Below are positions 35,692 to 48,301 of a stretch of DNA of 64,000 nt, piece after piece (within the stretch, counting starts at the first letter, position 1; each line of letters begins with the position of its first letter). This DNA comes from Luzula sylvatica (lineage: Eukaryota; Streptophyta; Magnoliopsida; Poales; Juncaceae), in the NCBI GenBank assembly GCA_946800325.1, contig OX326956.1:45585552-45649551 (forward strand), in the 5' to 3' direction. The translations under genes and the position numbers were made by a program. The notes beneath the pieces are model-generated. The model worked only from the letters and a program-made list of their open reading frames with translations, was not told the origin of the DNA and searched no databases.

Positions 35692-36600
35692 ACTAGCGCT
35701 ACTCCCACGCTATTATGCGGGTTTGTTCGTGTCGACAGTACGGATGTGAGTTTTGTTCGAAATTCGATGTTCGTTTGAGTTTGATTCAAGTTCGTTTGCT
35801 AATTGTTCGTTCGATAACCGTTATAATTCTTATCGAACCGTACCGAACATTTTTCGATAACTAACAAACCGAACTCGAACTGGAATGTGTTTGTTTGGTT
35901 CGTTTGAATGTTCGATTATTAATATATATAAATTAAGGTCCATATTCAAATTAATCATTCTAAATTAAAACTCATGTTAAAGGCCCATATAAACAATGAG
36001 TTTTTCCAGACCTAGACATGACTCTTTTGTCAGTTTCGTTTCCGCGTCAATCCAAATAATTTTATTTTTTTTCAATGGCAAATTATTCCTTGATATATTT
36101 TTATATTCATTTCTTTTCTTTAAAATTTCATGCTTTATTTTAGTTAGATGTAGATTATAAATATTATTTTACTTTTTGTGTTAAAGAGTTAAAATTTTAT
36201 TTTACTTTTTATGCGCAAGTCTTACAAGTTCATGAGCGGGATCTAGTCACTCTATCATAGCTACTCATGTTAAAATGAAAAATAATTGTAATCATTATTT
36301 CTAAAGTAATGTCTTCGTCTTCAGATTAAACGGGATATTGCCCAAATTGGCGTATTTCGGAGTTTGATGTCGACTTCAAATAAAGGTGGTTCATGGATAC
36401 TCAACTACATAATTAAATTAGAGCATACTTGAAGCTCTACTCAGAACTAATTGAATTTTTTAGGCTTAACTGATTTTAACTCAACTACATAATACAATTT
36501 TATTTTGGTTTATTTAATTCACTATTTATAGTTGGCACAATCTTTCAATTAAAGAATACTAGCGAAACCCTCGCGCAATTGCTCGAGTTATTTTAGACAT
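35692..36600 (-). mobile_element. two minus-strand Helitron-type 3' ends
   Basis: At 35692-35720 the minus strand reads CCCGCATAATAGCGTGGG, then AGTAGCGCTAG and T. At 36556-36590 it reads CTCGAGCAATTGCGCGAG, then GGTTTCGCTAG and T. Both are hairpin plus CTAG termini. The bodies between are AT-rich and non-coding. The extents are not defined. Confidence 0.45.
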
Positions 36601-37289
36601 TGTAAATAAAATGCAAAAATAAAAAATTGCCTACGAAAATACATTTCTCAAATAATTCAGTGAATTAGGCAAAAAACATTACACAAACAAAATCGAAAGA
36701 AAGGCCAATATTTGCAATTTAAAAAGAAAGCATGATCAAATATGAAAAGATACTATTAGTGAAAGCCTATAGCTCTGGATTATTTGAATAAGAGAGTTCT
36801 TGCAAGGATTACTTTCAGCTACAATGTTGCTGTGTATCAAAACTCTGCATTTGCCTTATAAGTTATAAGTTATTAAAGAATTCGTGCGTGAGAATAACCA
36901 GAGAAGTCGAAGCCAGATAAAGTTTCGTCTACCCTCGTCGATCCATCTGAACCGGCTGTTTCTTTGCCAAAATATGATAGTGCCGCACGAAGCCAGAGAC
37001 GAAAGCCCCCTGGTCGGACTGCTGCGGCTCGGCAAGAGTAACGGTGTAGAATCGCTTTGTTCTTTTCCGCTCGTCGCTTAAAAATCAGAATTTTAAATGC
37101 AATTTGGCAATTTCTCTTGATCAAACAAAATGGGTGTGAATGATTTTTGAAATACCTGTATTGAGAGAACGTGCATTTCGATCTATGATCAATAATATCC
37201 ATTTGTGCATTATTCCCGCCAATCTGAAAAAACCATAATATCCCTGTATAAAATGGGTTTTTGAAATACCCGTATTGAGCTGCAATTTC

Positions 37290-37698
37290 TTCTTCTTTCG
37301 CTTTTTTAGCGAGCTCCTCTTCCTCCTGTTTGCTTTTGGAGGATTCTCATTTTTCGTCTTTTCTGTGTCGCATTTTGGCGTATCGATCTTGTTTCGCTTG
37401 CTTCGATTCCCGTGCCATGGCCTCTTCCTGTTGAGATTTGTCAGAGTTGAATCGAATTTATAAAAACGGGTGAATGAGAAAGAGAGATACTTGGCATTAA
37501 GCGTCGCGTTCTTTTCGCTTTTTTTCTTTTCTTTGATGATGCCTTCGCGGCGTAATTCACCTCTTCTATCTCTTCTTCACTTCTTCCATTCTTGATCTCT
37601 TGAGTAGAGAAAACTGGGGCCTGATTCTGCAGCTGGCCGTTTACGCATTCGCCTGGCTCTGCCAGTACCAATACCTCCTCTAAGCACTGTAAAAAGCA
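37290..37698 (-). pseudogene. DDRGK1 (UFBP1)-like gene fragment
   Basis: DDRGK1 is the ER-linked UFMylation adaptor; plant versions have a charged region containing ARESKQ-KQDRYAEMRRRKDE. Here the minus strand shows, after an acceptor TTTTTACAG, LEEVLVLAEPG and EEIEEVNYAAKASSKK. After a second piece it shows AMARESKQAKQDRYAKMRHR and KDEK, then EEEELAKKAKEEEIAA in another frame. Frameshifts in the A-rich codons, a TAA between the pieces and a TGA after KDEK show that it is dead. The membrane anchor and the C-terminal DDRGK/PCI part were not found. An open stretch further on (37202-36873) is not recognised. Assignment rests on the KQDRYA region. Confidence 0.6.
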
Positions 37699-37814
37699 TC
37701 GTTTGCAAATTAATCGCTACAATTAGTCCTACTGCAGCTCAGCCGAGTCCATGGTATTTCGATTTTCTGTGCAAGAAGAAAACTAATCAGGATCAATAAG
37801 TTCAATCTCGAAAC

Positions 37815-38995
37815 CATGGTTCTTAATGTCGGCCGACATAAAAAAAAGTCGGCCGAGTATGTCGGACTCGGTGGCCACCGATCCGAGTTTGCCCCGAAAA
37901 ATTCGGATACGAGTCACCGATTTTTTTTTTTTTTTTTTTTTTTAATAAACTATTTGAGTATATGAATATTTGAATATTTGAATATTACACTGTATGTTGT
38001 CATTTCTTACTCTGTATCGGAGATTAGTTCTGTTCAAGGGCGCCTTTTTTTCACAATGAATTGGTCTGAGAAGAATCCTTCTTTGGTGTCTTTGGATGCG
38101 AGTGTTTTCGATGATAATGGTTTGAAAGATGCGAGTGTTTCCGATGATAATGGTTTGAGCTATGAACTTTTGAGTGGAATGTACAAATTGATGAGTACCC
38201 GTATAGACATGTCAGGAATTTCACTGGTATTTTTCCAACCTTAATAATTTTACGTGCGGATTTGATAAGACAAAAGGAGGCCGTGCAACAAGCAGAGAGA
38301 AAGAGTATGAACAAGAGTATGGCTTTAGCTCGAGCCAGTCATGATGTGAGAAATCAAATGTATAGTATTACAATGACGATCGATAATTGTCTCGCTGAAG
38401 TAGACTCGGAGACAGAGCTGGCGAGAAATTTAGACCAGATGAAATCTTGTGCTGCTAATCTCCTAGGTAAGTAGTTAAAAGAAATCATCATTTGTTTAAA
38501 TAATTGTTTTTTAGCTAAATTTCATATATTTACTATCAAATATGTGTTTTTTGACAGAGATATTGAACTCCATTCTTGATACCAGCAAGGTTGAATCAGG
38601 AAAGATGGAACTAAAAGTAGATGAATTTGAAGTTTCAAAATTGATTGAAGAATCGGTTGATTCCTTCAATGTCATTGCTCATAATAAAGGTGTTGAGATG
38701 ATATGGGACCCCTGCGATTTCTCGGTTTTGAAACTAGGAAAAGTAAGAGGGAACTCTCTGAGGTTCAAGCAAGTTTTGAATAATTTATTGGGAAATGCTG
38801 TAAAATAATTTTATGAGTTCAATTAGTGGGTATCATGTTTATGAATGTTTATATATTTTTAAAATATTTTTTTTATTTTTTTTTCTATTTTTTCCGATTT
38901 TTTTTCTAACCGTCCGATTTTTTTTTTTGACTCCGAGTCCGAGTCCGAGTCGACCGAGTCCGACTTCGAGTCCGAGTCCGATATTCAGAACCATG
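37815..38995 (+). mobile_element. hAT-like element carrying a captured histidine-kinase fragment
   Basis: The ends CATGGTTCTTAATGTCGG and its near-complement CCGATATTCAGAACCATG are inverted. An exact 8-bp duplication CTCGAAAC (37807-37814, 38996-39003) is diagnostic of hAT-type integration. Subterminal GTCGGCCGAGT / GAGTCCGAGTCCGA motifs are repeated. No transposase is encoded. The interior holds host exons (next entry), which makes this a Pack-type element. Confidence 0.85.
38047..38808 (+). pseudogene. CKI1-like histidine kinase fragment captured by the hAT-like element
   Basis: CKI1-type kinases feed the cytokinin phosphorelay. The fragment contains RQKEAVQQAERKSMNKSMAL, then ASHDVRNQM with the phospho-accepting His of the H box. 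An intron follows (38467-38557, GTAAGT...GACAG), then EILNSILDTSKVESGKMEL and the N-box start RFKQVLNNLLGNAVK, where a TAA cuts the frame. The G boxes of the ATPase domain and the receiver domain are missing. Because the intron is retained, capture was at DNA level. A 36-bp direct repeat (DASVFDDNGLK / DASVSDDNGLS) lies upstream, in a different piece separated by a stop. CKI1 rather than another kinase is by recollection of the QQAERKSMNKS block. Confidence 0.75.
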
Positions 38996-39003
38996 CTCGA
39001 AAC

Positions 39004-39436
39004 TTTAAATGAGGAAATCAGCTTGGATTTCTATAATGTAGATCGATTACATTGGGAGAAGATGCTGATTATTTTTTCACAAACTAACTCAACAGGTACA
39101 AACTAACACAACAGATAAAGAAACAAACTATCACAAAACAGTAAATTGTGCAAACCCTAGATACTAACTCGATTGGTAACTCTCTGAACTGATAGAAAAA
39201 ATCATCATAAAAGTGCAAATCGTGGAAATTGTAGGTACCAATACCAGTTGAATCAAGAGCAAAACTCACGAATCCAGAAAATAGAACTCACCAGGCGGAG
39301 AAGCATCTATCGTAGACGTCAAAAGCAGAGGAGACTCACTCTTTCATCGCTCGTTTCGCCATTAGAAATCGACGAAAACATGGCGTCGCTTCTTTATCAA
39401 AAACCAACAAAAAAAGGAAACCCCATATATCGCTTT
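39004..39436. other. spacer, possible 5' exon on the minus strand
   Basis: The minus strand around 39400-39290 has a leader-like stretch ending in a CTG, then GTGAGT donor. It could be the old 5' end of the DDRGK1-like locus, but nothing links them firmly. Confidence 0.25.
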
Positions 39437-40790
39437 GCTCGTTGAGTGCTCAAACCCTAAAAATCGTTGAAGATACCGCCTTGCTCGTCGCGTGCTCAAA
39501 CCGTAGGGGTGTACAATAAACCAAAAACCCATCCAACCCGGCCAACCCAACCCAACCCGGCCCGTATTTTACGGGTTTGTATGCTAGTAAATTGGGTTTG
39601 AGTTTAAATTTTGAAAAATTCGAAATTATGGGTCAGTTTATGGGTTAGAAATTAAAAACCCGAATTAACCCAATCCGATCCGAATTTTCTATTGTTAGTA
39701 ATTATATTTAATAAAACTAAATATGTCATGATTTGTTTTTACGAATATGAAAGTATGACTTGCCATGTTTTGAGAAAATGTGTATAATGATAATTCATTT
39801 GTTTTCTTTTATATATAAATTATTTCTTTGTTATATTTTTATTTTGAGGAAACAAATATAACCTGGCAAAAATATATTTCTTCATTCATATAATTATTTC
39901 CTATTTATTATTTAATTAATAAAAAGATATGTCTTTATATGTTTCATGAAAAAGAGGACTAATCATTTAATTCCATAAAATAATTTTTAATCATTTCTCG
40001 ATCCTCTTTCATCAAGAGGGTTCCATCAAAAGTGTCTTTTTCATATTGTAATTGTCATTTTTTTCATTACAAATTTGACTTCCAGATTTTAGTCCAAGGT
40101 AAAATAAATAATTAATCTCTAATTTTTTCTTTCTTTCTTCTAATATTTTCCATTTTAAGTTCTTAAATTTTGAATTAAATTGTCATATGGTTGATATATA
40201 TTTAATATATCAAGTACATCATATATATTTATAATTGTGCCAATATATATTTTTTATTTTAGAAAATAAATATAAATGTTGTGTTTAAAGTTTATGATTA
40301 AATTAATAAGATAGTATTTAAAAATTTTGATTTATGAGATGTCGATTTTGTTTTAATTTGCAGTTTTGAATTTCATTATGTATGTTGTTTTAGTGACATT
40401 ATAAAATAAATTATATGCATTTTATTGTCTACTAAGTATTACATATAAAAATATTTTATTTCATGAAATTATTTTATGTTTAATTGTATTATTATTAATC
40501 GATTTCAAATCTTATCCGACCCGACCAACCCGTCCAACCCACCCAACCCGGTCTTTATCATATTGAATGTGTTTTCCAAATATTATGGGTTGGGTCGGGT
40601 TCAAAAATTCAAACCCGACATGATTGGGTTGAGTCATAGTGATCACCAAAACCCGGTTAACCCAACTCGTGTACACCCCTACTCAAATCCTAGAAATCTC
40701 TCCAGATATCGCCTTGATCATCGCGTGCTCAGCCCTAGAAATTATTCCGGACATCGCCTCGCTCAAACCCTAGAAATCGCTCTTTTCTGT
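39437..40790. repeat. ~46-bp minisatellite split by a transposon
   Basis: Units of the type TGCTCAAACCCTAGAAATCG, then about 25 bp ending ATCGCCTTGCTCATCGCG, occur at 39437-39502 and again at 40682-40790. The insertion at 39504-40681 separates them. At least four imperfect units are visible. Confidence 0.7.
39504..40681. mobile_element. hAT-like non-autonomous element, 1.2 kb
   Basis: Inverted ends TAGGGGTGTACA are followed by CCAACCCGG-rich subterminal repeats at both sides. The flanks are CTCAAACC (one base before the left end) and CTCAAATC, an 8-bp duplication with one change. The interior is AT-rich and non-coding. Confidence 0.75.
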
Positions 40791-42540
40791 GTGGAAATGA
40801 TTTGTCGAGCGGAAGAATGCAAATGAGGAGAGAGAGAGAAACAATTAGCCTCTTATACATGGCAGGGATACATGGATTTGGTCCATCATGGACCGTGAAT
40901 CGTTATTAATCCCGGTGTACAAACACCGAGCGTATTCAACAATAGACAGTTTGGATGCGAAGTAAAATTTTACAGCCTCATCAGACGGCCCAGAATCACT
41001 GGACGACGTGGAGGGCTGTAAAAACAGCAAATCCCCTTGCATTAGAATTCTTTTAAGATAACTTTATGCATTGCTCTAATATTTCTTGAATTAGGTAGTG
41101 AATCGAGCTCTAGTAAAACTACTGCAATTTTAATTTTTCTTATTTTCTGATTTTATTTCTTAAAGTTTTTTCTACTGTGATGTCTTTTTTCTGAATTTTA
41201 TTCTAAAATTACATATTAACCCATGAATTAGCTTAGACCCTAATGATAATCAATCATTGTTTCAATATTTCTAAGTTGAAAATAAATTGACATTTTTTCT
41301 AATTATAATTTTATTCTAATATTACATATAAAGCCATAAATTAGCATAGACCCTAATGATAATCAAAGAATTACTTTAATATTTCTAAATGGAAATTCCA
41401 AAAAAATTTAAACACACGAACAAAAAATTATATTTTTCAACATCTTATTTATCATATCCAAACGTACTATAGAATTACTAATTTCAAAATAATATTATCC
41501 TCGACCTTATAATCCTAATCTATCCTCTAATTTCACTTGCCAAACCGGCCCTTAGAAAAAAAAAGAATAGAAATGACATATTTATTCTTCAAAATGATAT
41601 TATCATCATCATAAAAACAATATATTTTATTAACATAAATATAATTTAAATGACTAACAATATTTTAGTAATTTAATATACCTCAACATTTAATTTAATA
41701 GAAGACTAATGCAATGAATTTGAATTCAACTCAAGTGTCAAAATGGACTCGAAGTAACAAAAATAAAATCAACAACTAGAGTCGGGAGAATTAGGGTCGA
41801 AATGAGGTTTCCTCACTTATTTCTCTTATTCAAAATCGCGCATGAGACTTTCATCTCAGACGGCTCCTAAGTGATAAAAGAAAATAAGATGAGTTATTTT
41901 TTTTAAAGGCGGCGTAACGTTTTAGGCACTGTCTTGGAGAGAGGCTCGGTGAAATAGACATGAATAAACAAATGATATATTCAATAAATTTCATAAAAAA
42001 ATTCCAGTTTTTTTTATTAATTCAAGTATAATACTTTCATATTCTACATAAATTTATCTATATAGCGAATTCTAGTAATTGTAATAAGAATGGAGGATTC
42101 TACCTTTTCATCAAAACAAATGTAAGTGTTACCGAGAAAGTCTCATAAATAACGAAATTCGTCAATTTTTTTGATTAATCAAATTTTCGAGATGTTGAGG
42201 CAATCAAGAAAATTACAAGACATTACTGAAAGTGTCTCGGGATAGGAACGTCGCCGAATCTGATCAGTTAGGATCAATTACTCTAACGAACCAATCAAAC
42301 AAGCGATATCAGTTAATAGCCTTTTCTGGATCCGTATCCATTCTAATGGATCCACCAAGCCGACCCGTCAACCCGTAAAGAAAGAGAAGAAGTGACAACA
42401 ACAGACGGCACTAGTTAAGAAAGACACTCGAATTTCTTTGCTTCTTCATTTTCCTTCACATTCGTCTCTTGCAATCGCTTCTTTCCCAGTTCGATCTCCA
42501 CCGAAGAAGATCCTATAGAACCGTAATTATCACTCAATCA
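40791..42540. other. intergenic region upstream of DEG7
   Basis: AT-rich, without a supported gene. The last 150 bp before the DEG7 start are less AT-rich and CT-rich, fitting a promoter and leader. I see no convincing TATA box. Confidence 0.45.
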
Positions 42541-45500
42541 ATGGAAGATATGGCGGAGATTGAGGCGGCCGCGGGCGGTGGAGGGGCGGCAGCGACGGCG
42601 GAGGACTGGCGGAAGGCCCTTGCGGCGGTGGTCCCTGCAGTTGTGGTGCTCCGTACGACGGCACCCAGAGCATTTGATACTGAATCAGCTGGCGCTAGCT
42701 ATGCTACTGGATTTGTTGTTGATAAAGAAAGAGGGATTATTTTGACTAATCGCCATGTTGTCAAACCTGGTATGTACAAAAAAAATATTTAAAATTGTTT
42801 CATTTTTTTATACATTTATCACTAAATGTATGAGCTTTGAGATCAGAGATTGGTTTGATGAGGTTCAGCATGAAAATTTGGGAATTGAGTGTGAAATTAG
42901 ATTGAGAATTTTGTATCTAGATGCAAAATGATCTCAATTTGCCAATTTGTATTTGAAAGGTGTCAACTTTTGAATCAAATGCCAAATTCAGTGACCAGCT
43001 CGATGCAATTCATATTTATATCATTTGAATGAATAAATCAGTACATATAATTTCTTTATGACAGGTCCAGTTGTAGCAGAGGCCATGTTTGTGAACCGAG
43101 AGGAGATCTCAGTACGTCCTATTTACAGAGACCCAGTAAGTTACTCAATTCATTATCACTTCTATTCTCTGAATTTAATACTCAATTTGTTCGAAAAAAA
43201 GGTACATGATTTTGGGTTCTTTCGATACGATCCTCGAGCAATTAAATTCCTAAAATACGAAGAAATCCCCCTCTCCCCCGAAGCAGCTTGTGTTGGCCTC
43301 GAGATCCGTGTTGTAGGCAACGACAGTGGCGAAAAGGTTTATTACACATTTGAATTTCAAAACTTTTTACAATATTCAATTTTCTAATTTTATTTCGTGT
43401 AATTTAGGTCTCCATTTTGGCGGGGACGCTTGCTCGGCTCGATAGAGAGGCTCCCAACTACAAAAAGTATTCCTCTTTATTCCTACATAAATCCTTCAAA
43501 CTATAATTAGATTAGATTAAATTAAATTAAGTACATTCATATTATTAACTTCATTTTTTTGGGGATTCAGAGATGGATATAACGACTTCAACACAGTCTA
43601 CATGCAGGTGATAATCAAATTTCATCCATTACCTAAAACAAAAATCAAATATTTTTTATATACCATTATTATACCAAAATAATATTTTTGTACAGGCTGC
43701 GTCAGGGACGAAAGGCGGGTCAAGCGGGTCACCAGTTGTGGATTGTAAAGGAAGAGCCGTGGCATTAAATGCAGGAAGCAAATCCTCCAGCGCTTCGGCC
43801 TTCTTTCTCCCTTTAGCACGAGTAATTCAATTAAATCAATCCAATGAGCTTATTTTTATTATCTGTTAAATTTAATTTATTAGGATAATTAAACTTTAAA
43901 GATTGTTGTTTTGAAAGGTTGTGAGAGCATTGAAATTGATACAAGAAAGTTGGGGAAGTTTCGGAAGTAAGCCCGAATGTGTCTCTATACCCCGCGGTAC
44001 ATTTCAGGTTTGTATTTCTGTTCTCTGTCCTTTTTTGAAATTTGAATGTTTTGTTTTTTTATAATAATTTATTTGTCTTGTTTAGATGACGTTTTTGCAT
44101 AAAGGATTTGAGGAGACGAGAAGACTTGGGCTTCAAAGTGAAACAGAACAAGTACGCTTCATTAAGACTTAAGAATTCATTTCACTTGATAAGTTTCTCT
44201 ATTTTTAATTTTTAATTTATTTTTATTGTTATAGATGGTGAGACTTGTGTCGCCTTCGAGTGAGACAGGAATGTTGGTGGTTGAGTCTGTGGTGAGTATT
44301 TTCTTTTCAGTCCCTGAAAATTTTGCAATATTTTCTCCCATCATTTACCTTTGAATTTTATTATAAACTCTTTTGCATGTTTATTTATCGTAGGTGCCAG
44401 GTGGACCCGCACATAAGCATTTAGAACCTGGTGATATATTAATTCGCGCAAATGGAGAAGTATATATATCATGCTATAATCATTATTACTACTTTTATTT
44501 TCATCTTAATTGAGCATATTAATAAAGTAATAATAATAAATGTAGGTTTTGACTCAATTTCTTAAATTGGAGGATTTACTTGATGGGAGTGTTGATAAGG
44601 AGATAGAAATGCAGATCGAAAGAGGCGGAACTCCAATTACTGTCAAATTAAAGGTTTGCTTTATATATATGAAATTGATGTTTATGTAATTTAATAATTA
44701 ATACTTTTATTTTTTTGTTCTTTTTGGTTTAATTATGTTTTTCAATTTTCAGGTTCAGGATTTGCACTCTATAACTCCAAATTACTTCCTCGAAATCAGT
44801 GGTGGCGTTATCCACCCTCTCTCATACCAACAGGCATGAAAATATTTATTTCTCTCTTAAATTCTTTTTGCAATTTTCTTACTGTTATATTTTTCTGTAA
44901 TTCAGGCTAGAAATTTCCGTTTCAAGTGTGGTCTCGTTTACGTTGCAGAACAAGGGTAAGTAAATGTACACTATATTCCTTTAGGGGTATATATGACATT
45001 TTGGGTTTTGAATTTTTTTACTATTACTCTGCATCAATAGGTACATGTTATCTCGTGCTTCGGTACCGAGACACGCGATAATTAAGAAACTCGCAGGAGA
45101 AGAAATAGAAACTTTAAACGATTTCATTTCGATCTTATCAAAACTATCTAGAGGGGCTCGAGTCCCTCTTGAATACGTCAGCTCCTCTGATCGTCACCGC
45201 AACAAAGTAAGGGTTTTTTTGCAATTTACTCATAATTCACAGGCTTTTTTGCAAATTAATTGAATAATCGTGTTATTTATCTACAGTCCGTGCTAGTGAC
45301 AATAGACAGACACGAATGGTACGCAGCACCTCAAATATACACAAGAGATGGTCTTTCAGGGTTATGGACGAGCAAACCTGCTATCCAATCCTCTCCATTA
45401 CCCTCTCCATTATCCTCTCCATTTCAAACTCAAACCGAAGACTCTCTTATATCTGAACCGATCCCAATGGACCATAATAACTACCAAACAAGCACGGAAT

Positions 45501-48301
45501 CAGTATCCATGCAAACTGACGACGATTCTATGGTGGATGCGAATATTCTTTCTGACGGCGGTGCGCCAGATCAGCCTATGGACCAGGTTTATCCAAACAT
45601 AAACGAGGATATTTCTCGTGAAATCGGAACAGCTTTTAGCAATGCGTCCCTTGCAGAGCAAGAACTCGAACCGGCTCTTGTCATGTTCGAGGTTCACGTG
45701 CCGCAATCGTGCATGTTAGATGGAGTCCACTCACAGCATTTCTTTGGAACGGGGATAATCGTTTACCACTCGGAGAATCTTGGTTTAGCGGCCATCGATA
45801 GAAATACCGTTGCGATTTCGGTATCTGATGTTATGCTGTCTTTCGCTGCTCATCCTATCGAAATCCCCGCTGAGGTAAACTCCGAAATGAAAAAGAAAAC
45901 ATCAAATTTGTTTCTTGAATGATTTTTTTATGTTTGTACAGGTTGTGTTTCTTCATCCGCTGCATAATTTTGCATTAATTGCGTACAATCCTTCTGCTCT
46001 GGGTGCCGGGGCTTCAATTGTTCGTGCTGCTAAGCTTCTCCCAGGTTGGTTCAACTTTTCGTCTATTTGTTTTTTGAACTTGTTTGGTTTTTTTGCTCAT
46101 ATTGATGATTTTGTTTGTTTTATTTTTTGGATGAAGAGCCTGGATTGAAGAGAGGGGATTCGGTGTATTTGGTAGGATTGAGTAGGAGTCTTCAGGCAAC
46201 TTCGAGGAAATCGATTGTGACGAATCCTTCTGCCGCGGTGAATATTGGATCTGCTGATAGTCCTAGATTTCGCGCCATGAATATGGAAGTTATCGAAGTC
46301 GATACTGGTATTTCATTTTTATTTTTATTTTTATTTGTTTGTTTTAGGATTTTGATTGGAGATTTTTTTGTTTTGTTTGATTGTAGATTTTGGAAGTAGT
46401 TTCTCTGGGGTTCTGACTGATGAGCAAGGACGAGTTCAAGCTTTGTGGGCTAGCTTTTCCACTCAGGTTTTCTACTTTCTTTTACTATTTTCTCTTTTCT
46501 GTTGATGGTAGGGAAAACAAATAGGAAGAGAACGCTGAGAACTTGTAAAAACAAAAAAAAAGTTCAAATGAATATAAAAAGCTTCAATAATTTGAAGTAA
46601 AGAAAGAAATCTGCACTTTTCGAGCAGATTCGGAGAAAAATATCTGCCATCTTAAAGAAGAGGAAGGTTCGGAGATACGAGAAAATAAATCACTCGAAGG
46701 TATAAATGGTATATTGTGTGTACATAACATATAAGATAATAATTAGATAACATATAATATAATATGTGTATGTACACACAACATACCTGAGTGAGAATTT
46801 GGCTCGCTCGAGTAACAAATACGAGACCGAAATCCTTGCATTAAACCCCAATTCGTCACTCTTCTTATCTTATCTTATCTTGTCTTAATATGTTCTAGCA
46901 AGAAAATAAATAACAAAATGTACATTTATCTATCTATTTATAATTTAATAATTTATGCAGTTGAAATATGGAGGTAGCTCGTCAGAGGACCATCAATTCG
47001 TGAGAGGAATACCTATTTACATAATAAGTCAAGTATTGAATAAAATCATAACTGGTGAGTCCAGTGGAGTCCCTCTCTTAATAAACGGCGTGAAGAGACC
47101 CATGCCACTTGTCAGACTCTTAGAGGTTGAGCTCTACCCCACACTCCTCTCCAAAGCTAGAAGCTTCGGTCTATCCGATTCCTGGGTTCAGGTGCGTAAT
47201 TTTGATATTATTTTAGAATATTTAGGTTTTGGAAGGGTATATATGAAATCTTTAAATTTTGATTAGGCGCTTGCGAAGAAGGATCCGGTGAGGAGACAAG
47301 TGTTGAGAGTGAAAGGGTGTCTAGCAGGGTCGAAAGCCGAGAAGCTTCTAGAAGAAGGCGACATGGTTCTGGCCATAGACAAAGAACCAATCACGTGCTT
47401 CCGTGATTTTGAACTCATATACCGACAACTGGACAGGTCCAGTTCCCACGACAACGATGGATCCCTCAACATTACCGTCTTTCGTCAGGTCCAATTTAAT
47501 AAATAAATAAATGTCCATGTCTATTTTTGGTAAAATACTAAATAATTAAGTTTTGAAATTTTTGTTTTGAGAATAGGGAACGGAAATGGACATAGTGGTT
47601 GGTACGGATATAAGAGATGGAATTGGTACGACGAGAATGGTGAATTGGTGCGGGTGTATTATTCAAGACCCGCATCCAGCTGTCAGAGCTCTAGGGTTTC
47701 TTCCTGAAGAAGGCCATGGTGTCTACGTTGCTAGGTATATAAATTCTTTTGAAATTTTCTAAAAAAATAAACCAACTTTGTTTAAAAATGAAAGTTAAAA
47801 AGTTTTTTCTCATAATATCTGAAAGTAGGATGTTGGCCTTTTAACTACTTATATTTGTTAATTTGGTTTTTATATTTAAATCTGTAATTTAATATGATAT
47901 TAAGGTGGTGTCATGGAAGTCCAGTGCATAGATATGGCCTATACGCTCTACAATGGATAGTTGAAATAAACGGGAAACCAACTCCTGATCTAGAAACCTT
48001 CATTCAAGTCGCACAAGTACATATTTCTCTTTCGTCAATTTATGAAATATTTATTAGGTTTAATTTATTGGATTACTCATAATTTATGTGAAATGGTTCT
48101 CTGTTTTGTGTGAATTAGGGTTTGGAACATAGCGAGTTTGTGAGAGTAAGGACGGTTCATCTTAACGGGAAGCCTCGAGTCTTCACTTTGAAGCAAGATT
48201 TGCATTATTGGCCCACTTGGGAACTCAAGTTTGATCCTGAGACTGCCATGTGGCGCCGAAAAACGATTAAATCTTTAAATTCTAGCATTTCATCCCAATG
48301 A
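42541..48301 (+). CDS. DEGP7: DEG7 (DegP7) serine protease, 23 coding exons, complete
   Basis: DEG7 is a double-length HtrA-type protease linked to photosystem II repair in Arabidopsis. Coding exons: 42541-42769, 43065-43135, 43202-43336, 43408-43466, 43571-43607, 43696-43821, 43918-44007, 44086-44151, 44235-44291, 44394-44459, 44546-44653, 44753-44833, 44906-44955, 45041-45206, 45287-45874, 45942-46044, 46137-46307, 46387-46466, 46961-47191, 47267-47488, 47577-47734, 47905-48016 and 48119-48301. They sum to 3189 nt, 1062 residues. His72 (ILTNRHVV), Asp103 (VHDFGFF) and Ser187 (GGSSGSPVV) form the triad. A PDZ domain follows at about 270-350 and a second near 390-430. Then comes a degenerate protease-like unit ([20 protein letters not shown]) without the triad, and two more PDZ-like parts. 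All phases join. Intron 12 has a GC donor. The start is the first in-frame ATG ([11 protein letters not shown]). The length is near the ~1100 aa of Arabidopsis DEG7. Confidence 0.96.

Noticed and set aside
36873..37202. 109-aa frame next to the DDRGK1-like remnant
   Set aside because: It does not match the expected next part of DDRGK1 and includes splice-site-like sequence in its coding, so it is left unassigned.
40845..41042. 65-aa frame on the minus strand
   Set aside because: It has an ATG and a Ser-rich start, but no family, promoter or splice evidence; too short to call.
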